Part shown: piece after piece, positions 26,040 through 34,382 of the stretch | Layout of the letters: each line of letters starts with the position of its first letter | How positions within the stretch are numbered: position 1 is the stretch's first letter | Origin: Ensifer sp. IC4062 | GTDB taxonomy: Bacteria; Pseudomonadota; Alphaproteobacteria; Rhizobiales; Rhizobiaceae | DNA length: 58,735 bases | Assembly: GCF_020193575.1 (NCBI RefSeq) | Contig: NZ_JADYVD010000048.1 | Coordinates: 1 to 58,735, forward strand | Direction of reading: 5' to 3' | Translations under genes and position numbers: made by a program | Notes under the pieces: model-generated | What the model was told of the DNA's origin: nothing | The model's input: the letters and a program-made list of their open reading frames with translations, nothing else | Database searches by the model: none

Positions 26040-27479
26040 TCAGGCCGCTCCCCGCTCTTCGATCGGCCTTACGTTCTGGTTCATGCGGAACAGGTTTTGC
26101 GGATCGTAGCGCCGCTTGACCTCGACGAGCCTTCCATAATTGCTGCCATAGGCGGCCTCGACCCGGTCGATCTCGTCAGCCGGCATGAAATTGATATAAG
26201 CCGTCCCGGCTGCATAGGGCTTGGCCGCTTCGAAAAGGCGGCGCGCCCAGTCTATGCAGGTCTGATCCATCTCGGGTTCGCGCCACCGAGCGTGAACGTT
26301 CATGACGAAATGCGAGCTGCGCTGCGGGAAAGCCGTCTCCTCTGCCGCGACGCGCCCGGCGGCACCGCCGACGTGACCGATGAAGATTTCGCATTCCGGT
26401 CCCGGCAGTTGACGAATGGCGTCCAGCAGGATGCCGATCGTCGTGTCGGACAGTTCCATGAAATCGTGACTCTTCCAGTAGTTGCGCGCACCCGGCGTGA
26501 GCAAGGGATCGAACGCCTGCTGCCAGCCGACGAAAGGACTGGGGCCGACGACATCCGCGATCGGCTTGCCGATCGCGCGCAAGGCCGCTGTTGCCTGCCC
26601 GCCGGCAGCGATGTCGCCTGAGTAGCACATTGCCAGCACGAGGATTTCCTTCCCGTGCCATTCCTCCGGAAGGAAGGGCAGCGGAGGCGCCTGCCGCATT
26701 ACCGCCCAGCAGGTAAGTTCGTCCGGGGCAGTCTCGAGCGCCTCGCGGTATTGTTGAAGTACCGTTTGCGCATCCGCGAAGGGGTGAACGACGAGACCGG
26801 CGAGAACCTGGTTGTCGAGTTCATGGAGCTGGAATTCGAAAGCCGTGACGACGCCGAAATTCCCGCCGCCGCCGCGGAGCGCCCAGAACAGGTCGCGATG
26901 CTCAGTCGGGCTTGCGCGCACCAACTCACCATTCGCCGTAACCACATCAACCGAAAGCAGGTTGTCCAAGGTCAATCCGAACTTGCGGGTGAGCCACCCG
27001 AAGCCTCCGCCAAGCGTCAAGCCGGCAATACCCGTCGTTGAATTGATGCCGGTCGGAAGCGCCAGCCGGAAAGCCTGGGTTTCCTTGTCGACATCGGCGA
27101 GCGTTGCTCCCGGCTCGACCCAGGCCCGTTTCGTCGCGGCGTCAACACGGACCGACCTCATCGGCGACAGATCGATCATCAGGCCGCCGTCGCAGACAGC
27201 GTTGCCGGCAATGTTATGTCCGCCGCCGCGAACGGCAACAAGCAGACCGTTTTCGGCCGCGAAACGAACGGCGTTGATGACGTCGGCGGCCCCGGCGCAT
27301 TGCACGATCAGCGCGGGCTTGCGGTCGATCATCCCGTTCCAGATCGTACGCGCCTCGTCGTAGGCTACGTCGTTCTCGGTGAGCACACGGCCGCGCAATT
27401 GCCCCGCCAGCGCCTCGATAGCTTCCGCCTTAACCGTCGTCTTTCCCGCTTGCAGATTGGTGAGGCTCATTTCATTCAT
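26040..27479 (-). CDS. FAD-linked oxidase, berberine-bridge-enzyme type
   Basis: A 479-residue vanillyl-alcohol-oxidase-fold flavoprotein: FAD domain (about 45-215), substrate domain and the C-terminal BBE segment (NYGRL, KRRYDPQNLF). The His of RGGGHNIAG is the site for 8-alpha covalent FAD. The second attachment site, a Cys in the BBE segment PxGVCPTxGxGG, reads Asn here (PTGINSTTGIAG), so only single covalent linkage is expected. It probably oxidises a sugar or alcohol. Start at 27479 with GGGAGGA upstream; the longer frame to 27608 is unlikely. Confidence 0.85.
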   Translation of the reverse strand: MNEMSLTNLQAGKTTVKAEAIEALAGQLRGRVLTENDVAYDEARTIWNGMIDRKPALIVQCAGAADVINAVRFAAENGLLVAVRGGGHNIAGNAVCDGGLMIDLSPMRSVRVDAATKRAWVEPGATLADVDKETQAFRLALPTGINSTTGIAGLTLGGGFGWLTRKFGLTLDNLLSVDVVTANGELVRASPTEHRDLFWALRGGGGNFGVVTAFEFQLHELDNQVLAGLVVHPFADAQTVLQQYREALETAPDELTCWAVMRQAPPLPFLPEEWHGKEILVLAMCYSGDIAAGGQATAALRAIGKPIADVVGPSPFVGWQQAFDPLLTPGARNYWKSHDFMELSDTTIGILLDAIRQLPGPECEIFIGHVGGAAGRVAAEETAFPQRSSHFVMNVHARWREPEMDQTCIDWARRLFEAAKPYAAGTAYINFMPADEIDRVEAAYGSNYGRLVEVKRRYDPQNLFRMNQNVRPIEERGAA

Positions 27480-27751
27480 GATTCGCTCCTCCCGCGTGAA
27501 CCATGCCCCAGCGAGCGGCATTCTGCGCCTTTCCCCACACCCGCGCAAGCAGCCGGCCCGGCTGCATCGACCGGCCTCAACGCGCCCCGTGGTTGCAATT
27601 TTCATCAAAATACTCCAAGGAGCGCCGGTGGCGCGCGGATGCCTCCGCAGTCCGTGCCGAATCCAGGAACGGCGTCGCCAATCAAGCCCCGGGCAAGGCT
27701 GGAATACGAGAAAAGCGGAGCGCGAGTGCGCACGTTGGAGGCAGATCGGGC

Positions 27752-28519
27752 ATGAAAGTCGTCATTCTCGCCGGTGGATACGGCACACGCATCTCCGAGG
27801 AGAGCCACCTGCGACCCAAGCCCATGATCGAGATCGGCGGCCGTCCGATCCTCTGGCACATCATGAAAATCTATAGCCATTTCGGCTTTTCCGATTTCGT
27901 GATCTGCCTCGGCTACCGCGGCTACATGATCAAGGAGTACTTCTCCAACTATATCCTTCACTCTTCGGACGTCAGCTTCAACATGGCGACCGGAGAGACC
28001 GTTTATCACACCAGCAAGGCGGAGCCTTGGCGGGTAACCCTTGTGGAAACCGGCGCGGAATCGATGACCGGGGGGCGCCTGAAGCGCGTGGCCGATTATC
28101 TCGGCGATACCTTCTGCCTCACCTACGGGGATGGCGTTGCCGACATCGACATCCGCGCATTGACCGATTTCCATCGCCGGCATGGACGAGATGCGACCGT
28201 GACGAGCGTCGTGCCGCCGGGACGGTACGGCGCGCTCGCGATCGACTCCGGCCGCGTTTACAGCTTTACCGAAAAGCCTGCGGGAGACAACGGCCGTATC
28301 AATGGCGGCTTCTTCGTGCTCAACCGCGCTGTGCTCGATCGCATCGAAGGCGATCACACGCCCTTTGAGGACGGGCCGCTCGAAGGCCTGGCGCGGGACG
28401 GCCACTTGATGGCTTTCCCGCATGACGGCTTCTGGCGTCCGATGGACACGCTGCGCGACAAGAACCAACTTGAAGAACTCTGGCAGCAGAACCGCGCGCC
28501 CTGGAAGGTCTGGTCATGA
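27752..28519 (+). CDS. rfbF: Glucose-1-phosphate cytidylyltransferase
   Basis: A 255-residue nucleotidyltransferase (Salmonella RfbF is about 257). It begins with the LAGGYGTR nucleotide loop, followed by RPKPMIEIGG and the metal-site segment YGDGVADID near 130. It makes CDP-glucose from CTP and glucose-1-phosphate, the entry step for CDP-deoxyhexoses. ATG at 27752 with TTGGAGG upstream. It overlaps rfbG by 4 bp (ATGA), opening a sugar cluster that reaches 34.3 kb. Confidence 0.93.
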   Translation: MKVVILAGGYGTRISEESHLRPKPMIEIGGRPILWHIMKIYSHFGFSDFVICLGYRGYMIKEYFSNYILHSSDVSFNMATGETVYHTSKAEPWRVTLVETGAESMTGGRLKRVADYLGDTFCLTYGDGVADIDIRALTDFHRRHGRDATVTSVVPPGRYGALAIDSGRVYSFTEKPAGDNGRINGGFFVLNRAVLDRIEGDHTPFEDGPLEGLARDGHLMAFPHDGFWRPMDTLRDKNQLEELWQQNRAPWKVWS

Positions 28520-29589
28520 CCCATTTGCCTGATCCGGAGTTCTGGGCGGGAAAACGCGTCCTTCTCACCGGTCATACGGGCTTCAAGGGCAGCTGGGCTG
28601 CGCTGTGGCTGAGGGAGATGGGGGCAAACGTCACCGGCTACGCCCTGCCACCGACCTCCCAACCATCACTGCACGCCCTGCTGCATACGGACGAATTGCC
28701 GGACGGCCAACTCGGAGACATTCGCGATCGCGAAGCGCTTGCCGAAACCCTGCTGAAGAGCGAGCCGGAAATCATCCTGCATATGGCGGCGCAGCCGCTG
28801 GTGCGGGAAAGCTATGCGGCGCCAGCCGAAACCTTCGACGTGAACGTCATGGGGACTGTACGGCTCTTGGAGGCCGCGCGCGCTGCTCCCTCAGTCAAGG
28901 CCATACTCGTAGTAACGACGGACAAGGTCTACCGCAACGACGAAAGCGGTCGCCACTTTCAGGAAACCGATACGCTCGGCGGCCACGACCCCTATTCGGG
29001 CTCGAAGGCTGCATGCGAGATCGCGGTCGCGACCTGGCGCAGTTCCTACCTCAACGAGCGTGGCATCCGTATTGCCACGGCCCGCGGCGGTAACGTGATC
29101 GGCGGCGGCGACTTCTCAGCTGACCGTCTGGTGCCCGACATCGTGCGGGCAGCGCTTTCGGGCGAGAGGCTCAACATTCGCAGTCCGCTTGCGACACGCC
29201 CCTGGCAACATGTGCTTGATTGCCTCAACGGCTATTTTCTGCTCGCCGAATCGCTCTACAAGGGCGAAGTCACAGTGGATGCATTGAACTTCGGCCCTTC
29301 GCCCACGGAACAGCCGATAGCCGTCCGAGACGTTGCAAACGCCATCCAGGCGGCAATGGGTCTGTCCCCGCGTTGGGACGATGTTTCCTCGCTCGCGCAA
29401 CCGCGCGAGATGCAGACTCTCGGTCTTGACCCGGCACTCGCGGCCGAGACCCTTGCCTGGCGCGCGCGACTGACGCAGCGACAGGCGATCGAGTGGACCG
29501 CACACTGGTACAACGGCTGGCGCCGGGGCGAGACGGCGCGCCAACTCACGCTCGGCCAGATCGCCGCATTCACGAAAGGTCGCCCATGA
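28516..29589 (+). CDS. rfbG: CDP-glucose 4,6-dehydratase
   Basis: A 357-residue extended SDR (Salmonella RfbG 359). NAD loop TGHTGFKG at residues 19-26, VTTDKVY near 137 and the catalytic YSGSK near 160, with HVLDCLNGY near 235, all as in RfbG. It converts CDP-glucose to CDP-4-keto-6-deoxyglucose. ATGA overlaps on both sides couple it to rfbF and the C-methyltransferase. Confidence 0.93.
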   Translation: MTHLPDPEFWAGKRVLLTGHTGFKGSWAALWLREMGANVTGYALPPTSQPSLHALLHTDELPDGQLGDIRDREALAETLLKSEPEIILHMAAQPLVRESYAAPAETFDVNVMGTVRLLEAARAAPSVKAILVVTTDKVYRNDESGRHFQETDTLGGHDPYSGSKAACEIAVATWRSSYLNERGIRIATARGGNVIGGGDFSADRLVPDIVRAALSGERLNIRSPLATRPWQHVLDCLNGYFLLAESLYKGEVTVDALNFGPSPTEQPIAVRDVANAIQAAMGLSPRWDDVSSLAQPREMQTLGLDPALAAETLAWRARLTQRQAIEWTAHWYNGWRRGETARQLTLGQIAAFTKGRP

Positions 29590-30824
29590 TAATGCCCCAT
29601 CACTGCCGTTTCTGCTCGACCCCGCTTGCAACGCTCGTTGCCGACCTGGGTGCGACGCCCTGGTCCAATTCATTTCTCGAGCCGACCAAAGAAGCGATCG
29701 CGCGGGAGCAGGCCTTTCCCTTGCAGGTGATGGTCTGCTCGGAATGCCTGCTCGTCCAGACCACCGAAACGGTACCCGCCGATGAAATCTTCAACGCGGA
29801 ATATCACTACCTCTCGTCATTCTCGACGAGCTGGCTGGACCATTCCCGGCGCTATGCCGAAAAGATGATCGGCCGCTTCAATCTCGACAGCACGTCACAG
29901 GTGGTGGAGGTTGCCTCCAACGACGGCTATCTGCTGCAATATTTCGCCGAGAAGAATATTCCCGTGCTTGGCGTCGAACCCGCGGCCAACGCTGCCAAGA
30001 TCGCCGAGGGCCGCAACGTCCCGACCCACGTCGCCTTCTTCGGGCAGATAACCGCGAGTGAGCTGGTTGCCCGCGGCATCCGCGCCGACCTGACGGCCGC
30101 CAACAACGTTCTGGCGCACGTGCCTGATATCGCCGATTTCGTAAGCGGTTTTCCGATCCTGCTCAAGCCGGACGGCGTGGCGACCTTCGAGTTCCCGCAT
30201 CTGCTGCAAACGATCGAAGGCATCCAGTTCGATACGATCTACCACGAACACTACTCCTATCTCTCGCTCGTCGCTGTCGAGCGCATTTTCAAGACCTGCG
30301 GCTTGCACGTCTTCGACGTCGAGGAACTGCCGACCCATGGCGGCTCGCTCCGCGTCTATACGCAACTGGCGGGCGGTAAGAGGCCGGAGACCGCTGGCCT
30401 CGCGAAGGTGCGCGCCGACGAAGCTGCGGCCGGTCTGATGCGGATGGAGACCTACATGGCGTTCGGAAAGCGGATCGCAGCGGTCTGCGAAGAGTTCCGA
30501 GCCTTTCTTGCGGACGCAAAGGCCGAGGGCAAGACCGTGGCGGCTTATGGCGCGGCGGCCAAGGGCAATACGTTCCTGAACGTTTGCGGCCTTACCTCCG
30601 ACGACATAGCCTTCATCGTCGACCGCAACGACCTGAAACAGGGCAAGCTGTCGCCCGGCAGCCACATCCCGATCCACGCGCCGGACGAACTGGCCGCCGC
30701 CAAGCCCGATTATGTCGCGATTCTGCCCTGGAACCTGACGGACGAGATCGTTGCCGCGAATGATCATGTTCGCTCCTGGGGCGGCCGCTTCGTCGTAGCC
30801 ATTCCGGAGGTCCGGGTAATTTGA
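29586..30824 (+). CDS. Sugar C-methyltransferase (TylC3-like)
   Basis: A 412-residue three-domain methyltransferase of the TylC3/NovU type, which adds a branch methyl to 4-keto-deoxysugars. N-terminal zinc domain with CRFC and CSEC (Cys pairs near residues 7-10 and 55-58), SAM domain with VEVASNDGYLL near 100, and a C-terminal Rossmann-like domain with AAYGAAAKGNTFL near 320. YHEHYSY near 220 is a family active-site segment. ATGA overlap with rfbG. Probably methylates C3 of the CDP-4-keto-6-deoxyhexose; position inferred from the family. Confidence 0.9.
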   Translation: MIMPHHCRFCSTPLATLVADLGATPWSNSFLEPTKEAIAREQAFPLQVMVCSECLLVQTTETVPADEIFNAEYHYLSSFSTSWLDHSRRYAEKMIGRFNLDSTSQVVEVASNDGYLLQYFAEKNIPVLGVEPAANAAKIAEGRNVPTHVAFFGQITASELVARGIRADLTAANNVLAHVPDIADFVSGFPILLKPDGVATFEFPHLLQTIEGIQFDTIYHEHYSYLSLVAVERIFKTCGLHVFDVEELPTHGGSLRVYTQLAGGKRPETAGLAKVRADEAAAGLMRMETYMAFGKRIAAVCEEFRAFLADAKAEGKTVAAYGAAAKGNTFLNVCGLTSDDIAFIVDRNDLKQGKLSPGSHIPIHAPDELAAAKPDYVAILPWNLTDEIVAANDHVRSWGGRFVVAIPEVRVI

Positions 30825-30860
30825 GGGCGCACGACCACGCGCCCCACTCCCAGCCGGCGA

Positions 30861-31394
30861 TCAGATGAAGGCGAGGTTTCGGTCGCGCTCAGACATCTGG
30901 GTAATTTCGATCGGCCATGCGATATTCACGCGCGGATCCAGCGCATTCAGTCCGCCTTCCGCCTCCGGCGCAAAGGGCTTGTCGTGAAGATAGATCAGCT
31001 CGCAATTCTCGGTAAGCGTCTGGAAGCCGTGGGCAAAGCCGCCGGGGATCATCATGGACCGCGCGTTCTCGGCGCTCAAGACTTCGCCGTGCCAATGCAA
31101 ATAGGTCGGCGAATCCGGCCGCATGTCGACAGCGACGTCGAAGACCGCGCCGGTAAGACACGACACGAACTTTGCTTCCTCATAGGGCGGCCGCTGGAAA
31201 TGGAGTCCGCGGACGGCGCCTTTGGTACGCGTCATCGAGTGATTGATCTGCGCAATCGCGCCGGAAGAACCGAGCTCGGAAAGCTCCTCCTGGCAAAAGA
31301 AACGCGAGAAGAAGCCACGCTCGTCGCCGAACTGCTTGCGTTCGACCACCATCAGCCCGGGAAGTCCCGTATGGATGCGCTTGAAGCGCGACAT
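30861..31394 (-). CDS. RmlC-like CDP/dTDP-sugar 3,5-epimerase
   Basis: A 177-residue cupin epimerase. Catalytic His is in VRGLHFQ near residue 61 and the Lys in EAKFV is kept. The general-acid Tyr segment of RmlC (DYYAPE) reads KPFAPE, with Phe at the second Tyr position, which may restrict it to a single epimerisation. It lies on the opposite strand inside the cluster, convergent with the C-methyltransferase. AGAGGA precedes the ATG at 31394. Likely epimerises the keto-sugar of this pathway. Confidence 0.85.
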   Translation of the reverse strand: MSRFKRIHTGLPGLMVVERKQFGDERGFFSRFFCQEELSELGSSGAIAQINHSMTRTKGAVRGLHFQRPPYEEAKFVSCLTGAVFDVAVDMRPDSPTYLHWHGEVLSAENARSMMIPGGFAHGFQTLTENCELIYLHDKPFAPEAEGGLNALDPRVNIAWPIEITQMSERDRNLAFI

Positions 31395-31483
31395 TGCATG
31401 TCCTCTCAATTGGCCAAGCGATTCATCGGCGCGGCGGGTTCGGAGGCGGTATCATCATTGCCGCGCGATCGAAAGACGTTAGA

Positions 31484-31541
31484 GCGATTCCGCGAAAAGT
31501 GTGTAGCGGATTTCCCTCCGAAACGGCATCGTTTCAGAGGG
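31484..31541. repeat. Rhizobial intergenic mosaic element remnant (RIME-like)
   Basis: The segment beginning AGAGCGATTCCGCGAAAAGT, then TGTAGCGG and TTTCC, resembles the palindromic RIME elements common between rhizobial genes, followed by a 12-bp stem (CCCTCCGAAACG 31514-31525, CGTTTCAGAGGG 31530-31541, one mismatch). The second half of a full element is missing. The match is from memory. Confidence 0.5.
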
Positions 31542-31617
31542 TTGCGCCGAAGCCTGGCATTGATCTCATGAACACTATCCCTTGCAAAAATCGCCCTTGC
31601 CCGCGAATGGAGACCGC

Positions 31618-32445
31618 TTGATCAGACAAGTCCTGCTCACCGGCGCTACCGGCTTTGTCGGCCGCCACGTCCTGCGCGAATTGGCCAAGCGCGGCATCGT
31701 CGCGTGCCCTGTCGTGCGCACGGGAAGCGAAAACCGCCTCGCCGATGCGGCCGGAATCGGGCGCATTCTTTCAACCGATGCACTCTTTTCCGAGTCGGCG
31801 GAATGGTGGGCGCAGGCACTCGCCGGAATCGACACGATCATCCACTTGGCATGGTACGCCGAGCCCGGCAAATACCTCACCTCACCCATCAATCTCGATT
31901 GTCTCACTGGAACTCTGGCGATGGCCAAGGGTGCTGCGGCCGCCGGCGTCAGGCGCTTTGTCGGCATAGGCACATGCTTTGAATACGAGCTTACCGGCCG
32001 GCCGCTCACCATCGATACGCCGCTCAAACCCCTGACCCCTTACGCGGGCGCCAAGGCCGCGGCCTTCATGGCGCTCTCACAATGGCTGCCGCAGGCGGGC
32101 GTCGAATTTGCCTGGTGCCGACTGTTCTATCTTTATGGCGAAGGAGAAGATGAGCGGCGCTTCGTTCCCTATCTTCGAAAATGCCTTGCCGCCGGGCAGA
32201 GAGCGGATTTGACCCAAGGTCACCAAGTTCGCGATTTTCTCGACGTTAGCGAAGCCGCCAGGATGATCGTGGACACTTCGGTCAGCACCGCGCAAGGAGC
32301 GGTTAATATTTGTTCTGGCATACCGGTAACGATCCGAGAACTTGCCGAGAGAATCGCCGACGAACATGGTAGGCGGGACCTGCTCAATTTCGGAGGTCGA
32401 GCCGAAAACCTCATCGACCCGCCATTTGTCGTGGGCGTCAGGTGA
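31618..32445 (+). CDS. NAD-dependent epimerase/dehydratase (sugar nucleotide reductase-like SDR)
   Basis: A 275-residue extended SDR. NAD loop TGATGFVG at residues 7-14, catalytic YAGAK near 141 and GIGTCFEY just before it. The start is a TTG at 31618 with GGAGA upstream; an in-frame TTG at 31582 is possible. Resemblance is to CDP-paratose/abequose synthase-type 4-keto reductases, which would complete the deoxysugar here. It overlaps the next open frame by 4 bp at a GTG, but the next gene likely starts at an ATG 24 bp downstream. Confidence 0.8.
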   Translation: MIRQVLLTGATGFVGRHVLRELAKRGIVACPVVRTGSENRLADAAGIGRILSTDALFSESAEWWAQALAGIDTIIHLAWYAEPGKYLTSPINLDCLTGTLAMAKGAAAAGVRRFVGIGTCFEYELTGRPLTIDTPLKPLTPYAGAKAAAFMALSQWLPQAGVEFAWCRLFYLYGEGEDERRFVPYLRKCLAAGQRADLTQGHQVRDFLDVSEAARMIVDTSVSTAQGAVNICSGIPVTIRELAERIADEHGRRDLLNFGGRAENLIDPPFVVGVR

Positions 32446-32468
32446 ACCGACAGGCTGAGGAACCACTT

Positions 32469-33536
32469 ATGGCATCAGGAAACGCCACGCGAGTGCTTTA
32501 CGAGCAGCGCGAGTTGCCGATTTTTCAGAACAGGATGTACCACAGCGCCGAGGAGGCGATATCCTCGCCACGCGGGGAAATGCGCCTTGTAGAGGATCTT
32601 GGCACGGGCCTGGTAAGCAATGCGGCCTTCAGACCGGAACTGTTGGTGTACGATACGAACTATCAGAACGAGCAGGCCGTCAGCCCCTCATTCCAGCGGC
32701 ATCTCGATGACGTCGCCAAGATCATTCTTGATACGATGGGACGCCACGAACTCGTCGAAGTGGGATGCGGCAAGGCCTTTTTTCTCGAGAAGCTTCTTGG
32801 CGACGGGGTCGAGATCACCGGTTTCGATCCGGCCTATGAGGGTGACAATCCTCGCGTCCGCCGAGAATATTTCCAGCCAGGCTCGGGCATCGAGGCAAAG
32901 GGCCTCATCCTGCGCCATGTGCTTGAGCACATCCCGGATCCCGTCGCGTTTCTCGAGCAACTGAAACAGGCGAATGGCGGTCAAGGAAAAATCTATATCG
33001 AAGTCCCCTGCTTCGACTGGATCTGCAAGCGCCGGGCCTGGTTCGACATCTTCTACGAGCACGTCAACTATTTCAGGCTATCCGATTTTCACCGGATCTT
33101 CGGCAACGTCATTTCGAGTGGCCGCATCTTCGGCGGCCAATATTTGTTCGTGGTAGCGGATCTGAATTCCTTGCGCAAACCCGTTATCGACGAGAAGGAC
33201 CGGGTAGGACTTCCAGAGGATTTCACCCGCAAGCTCGACGCGCTGGACACTACCGACCGGGAACCGGCGGTGATCTGGGGCGGGGCGTCGAAGGGCGTCA
33301 TCTTCTCGCTGCTGCGCACGCGCGCAGGGCTGCCGGTGAAGGCGGTCATCGACATCAACCCGGCCAAGCAAGGCAAGTACCTGCCGATTACCGGACTACG
33401 GGTCCGCGCACCGGAGGACGTGCTGGCAGACCTGCCCTCCGGTTCGAGCATTTACGTGATGAACCGCAATTATCTCGAAGAGATCAAGCGAATGTCCAAC
33501 AACGCATACACCTATATCGAGGTCGATCATGAGTGA
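32469..33536 (+). CDS. Class I methyltransferase with C-methyltransferase-type C-terminal domain
   Basis: A 355-residue methyltransferase: SAM motif VEVGCGKAFFLEKL near residue 98, RHVLEHIPDP near 152, then FYEHVNYF, the counterpart of YHEHYSY in the upstream C-methyltransferase. The C-terminal WGGASKGVIF and INPAKQGKYLP segments align with that protein's AYGAAAKGNTF and RNDLKQGKLSP. It lacks the N-terminal zinc domain. ATG at 32469 (GAGGA upstream) chosen over a GTG at 32442. It is probably a second sugar-modifying methyltransferase. Confidence 0.82.
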   Translation: MASGNATRVLYEQRELPIFQNRMYHSAEEAISSPRGEMRLVEDLGTGLVSNAAFRPELLVYDTNYQNEQAVSPSFQRHLDDVAKIILDTMGRHELVEVGCGKAFFLEKLLGDGVEITGFDPAYEGDNPRVRREYFQPGSGIEAKGLILRHVLEHIPDPVAFLEQLKQANGGQGKIYIEVPCFDWICKRRAWFDIFYEHVNYFRLSDFHRIFGNVISSGRIFGGQYLFVVADLNSLRKPVIDEKDRVGLPEDFTRKLDALDTTDREPAVIWGGASKGVIFSLLRTRAGLPVKAVIDINPAKQGKYLPITGLRVRAPEDVLADLPSGSSIYVMNRNYLEEIKRMSNNAYTYIEVDHE

Positions 33537-34296
33537 TTTCCGACAGGAGGTCGCCGCGCGAATCTCCGAAATCGAAACAAACAGCACGTTCCGCAAAAGT
33601 GCCGCCGATTTCCTGCGCCAGTCGATCGGTCCGAAATACTCCTACAACTACTTCTGGATGGACCGACCGATCATCCAGTATCCGCAGGATATCGTGGCGA
33701 TGCAGGAGATCATCTGGGCAACACGCCCCGATCTCATCATCGAAACCGGCATCGCCCACGGAGGTTCGCTCATCATGAGCGCATCGATCCTGGCGCTCCT
33801 CGATATGAGCGACGCAATCGAAGCGGGCACGACATTCGACCCCCGAGCCCCGCGCAGGAAGGTGCTGGGCGTCGACATTGACATCCGCGCCCACAACCGG
33901 GAGGCCATCGAGGCCCACCCGATGTCGTCCCGGATCCACATGATCCAGGGATCAAGCATCGAGCGCAATGTCGTCGAACGAGTCTACGACTTTGCGAAGC
34001 CGTACTCCCGCATCCTCGTCTGCCTCGACAGCAACCACACGCATGATCATGTTTTGGCGGAACTGGAAGCCTACGCCCCGCTGACGACGAAGGACAGCTA
34101 TTGCGTCGTCTTCGACACCGTTATCGAAGACCTTCCGGAAGAGGCCTACCCCGATCGTCCGTGGGGCAAGGGAAACAACCCCAAGACGGCAGTGTGGAAA
34201 TATCTGGAATCTCATCCGGAATTCGAGATTGACCGATCCATAGACCAGAAACTTATGATCACGGTTGCTCCGGACGGCTTCCTGCGGCGCAAGTGA
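33529..34296 (+). CDS. CmcI/cephalosporin-hydroxylase-family methyltransferase
   Basis: A 255-residue protein of the family named for CmcI, in practice SAM-dependent O-methyltransferases often seen in surface-sugar clusters. Motifs: IIETGIAHGGSLIMSAS near 78 (SAM loop), GVDIDIRAHN near 114, CLDSNHTHDHV near 168, with metal-ligand Asp/His residues. It overlaps the previous gene by 8 bp and ends the cluster before a terminator. Likely adds an O-methyl to the same sugar; inferred. Confidence 0.85.
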   Translation: MSDFRQEVAARISEIETNSTFRKSAADFLRQSIGPKYSYNYFWMDRPIIQYPQDIVAMQEIIWATRPDLIIETGIAHGGSLIMSASILALLDMSDAIEAGTTFDPRAPRRKVLGVDIDIRAHNREAIEAHPMSSRIHMIQGSSIERNVVERVYDFAKPYSRILVCLDSNHTHDHVLAELEAYAPLTTKDSYCVVFDTVIEDLPEEAYPDRPWGKGNNPKTAVWKYLESHPEFEIDRSIDQKLMITVAPDGFLRRK

Positions 34297-34323
34297 TCAA
34301 GCGACGAACGCTTTCTGCAAACG

Positions 34324-34348
34324 CCCCGAGACAATGTTTCGGGGTTTT
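34324..34348. terminator. Terminator between the sugar cluster and the peptide ABC operon
   Basis: CCCCGA (34324-34329) and TCGGGG (34339-34344) form a stem followed by TTTT on the + strand, extended weakly by AACGC/GCGTT outside. It lies between convergent operons. Confidence 0.65.
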
Positions 34349-34382
34349 GCGTTTCACGGGGAGGCTGAAGCGCTTCGGGCGA

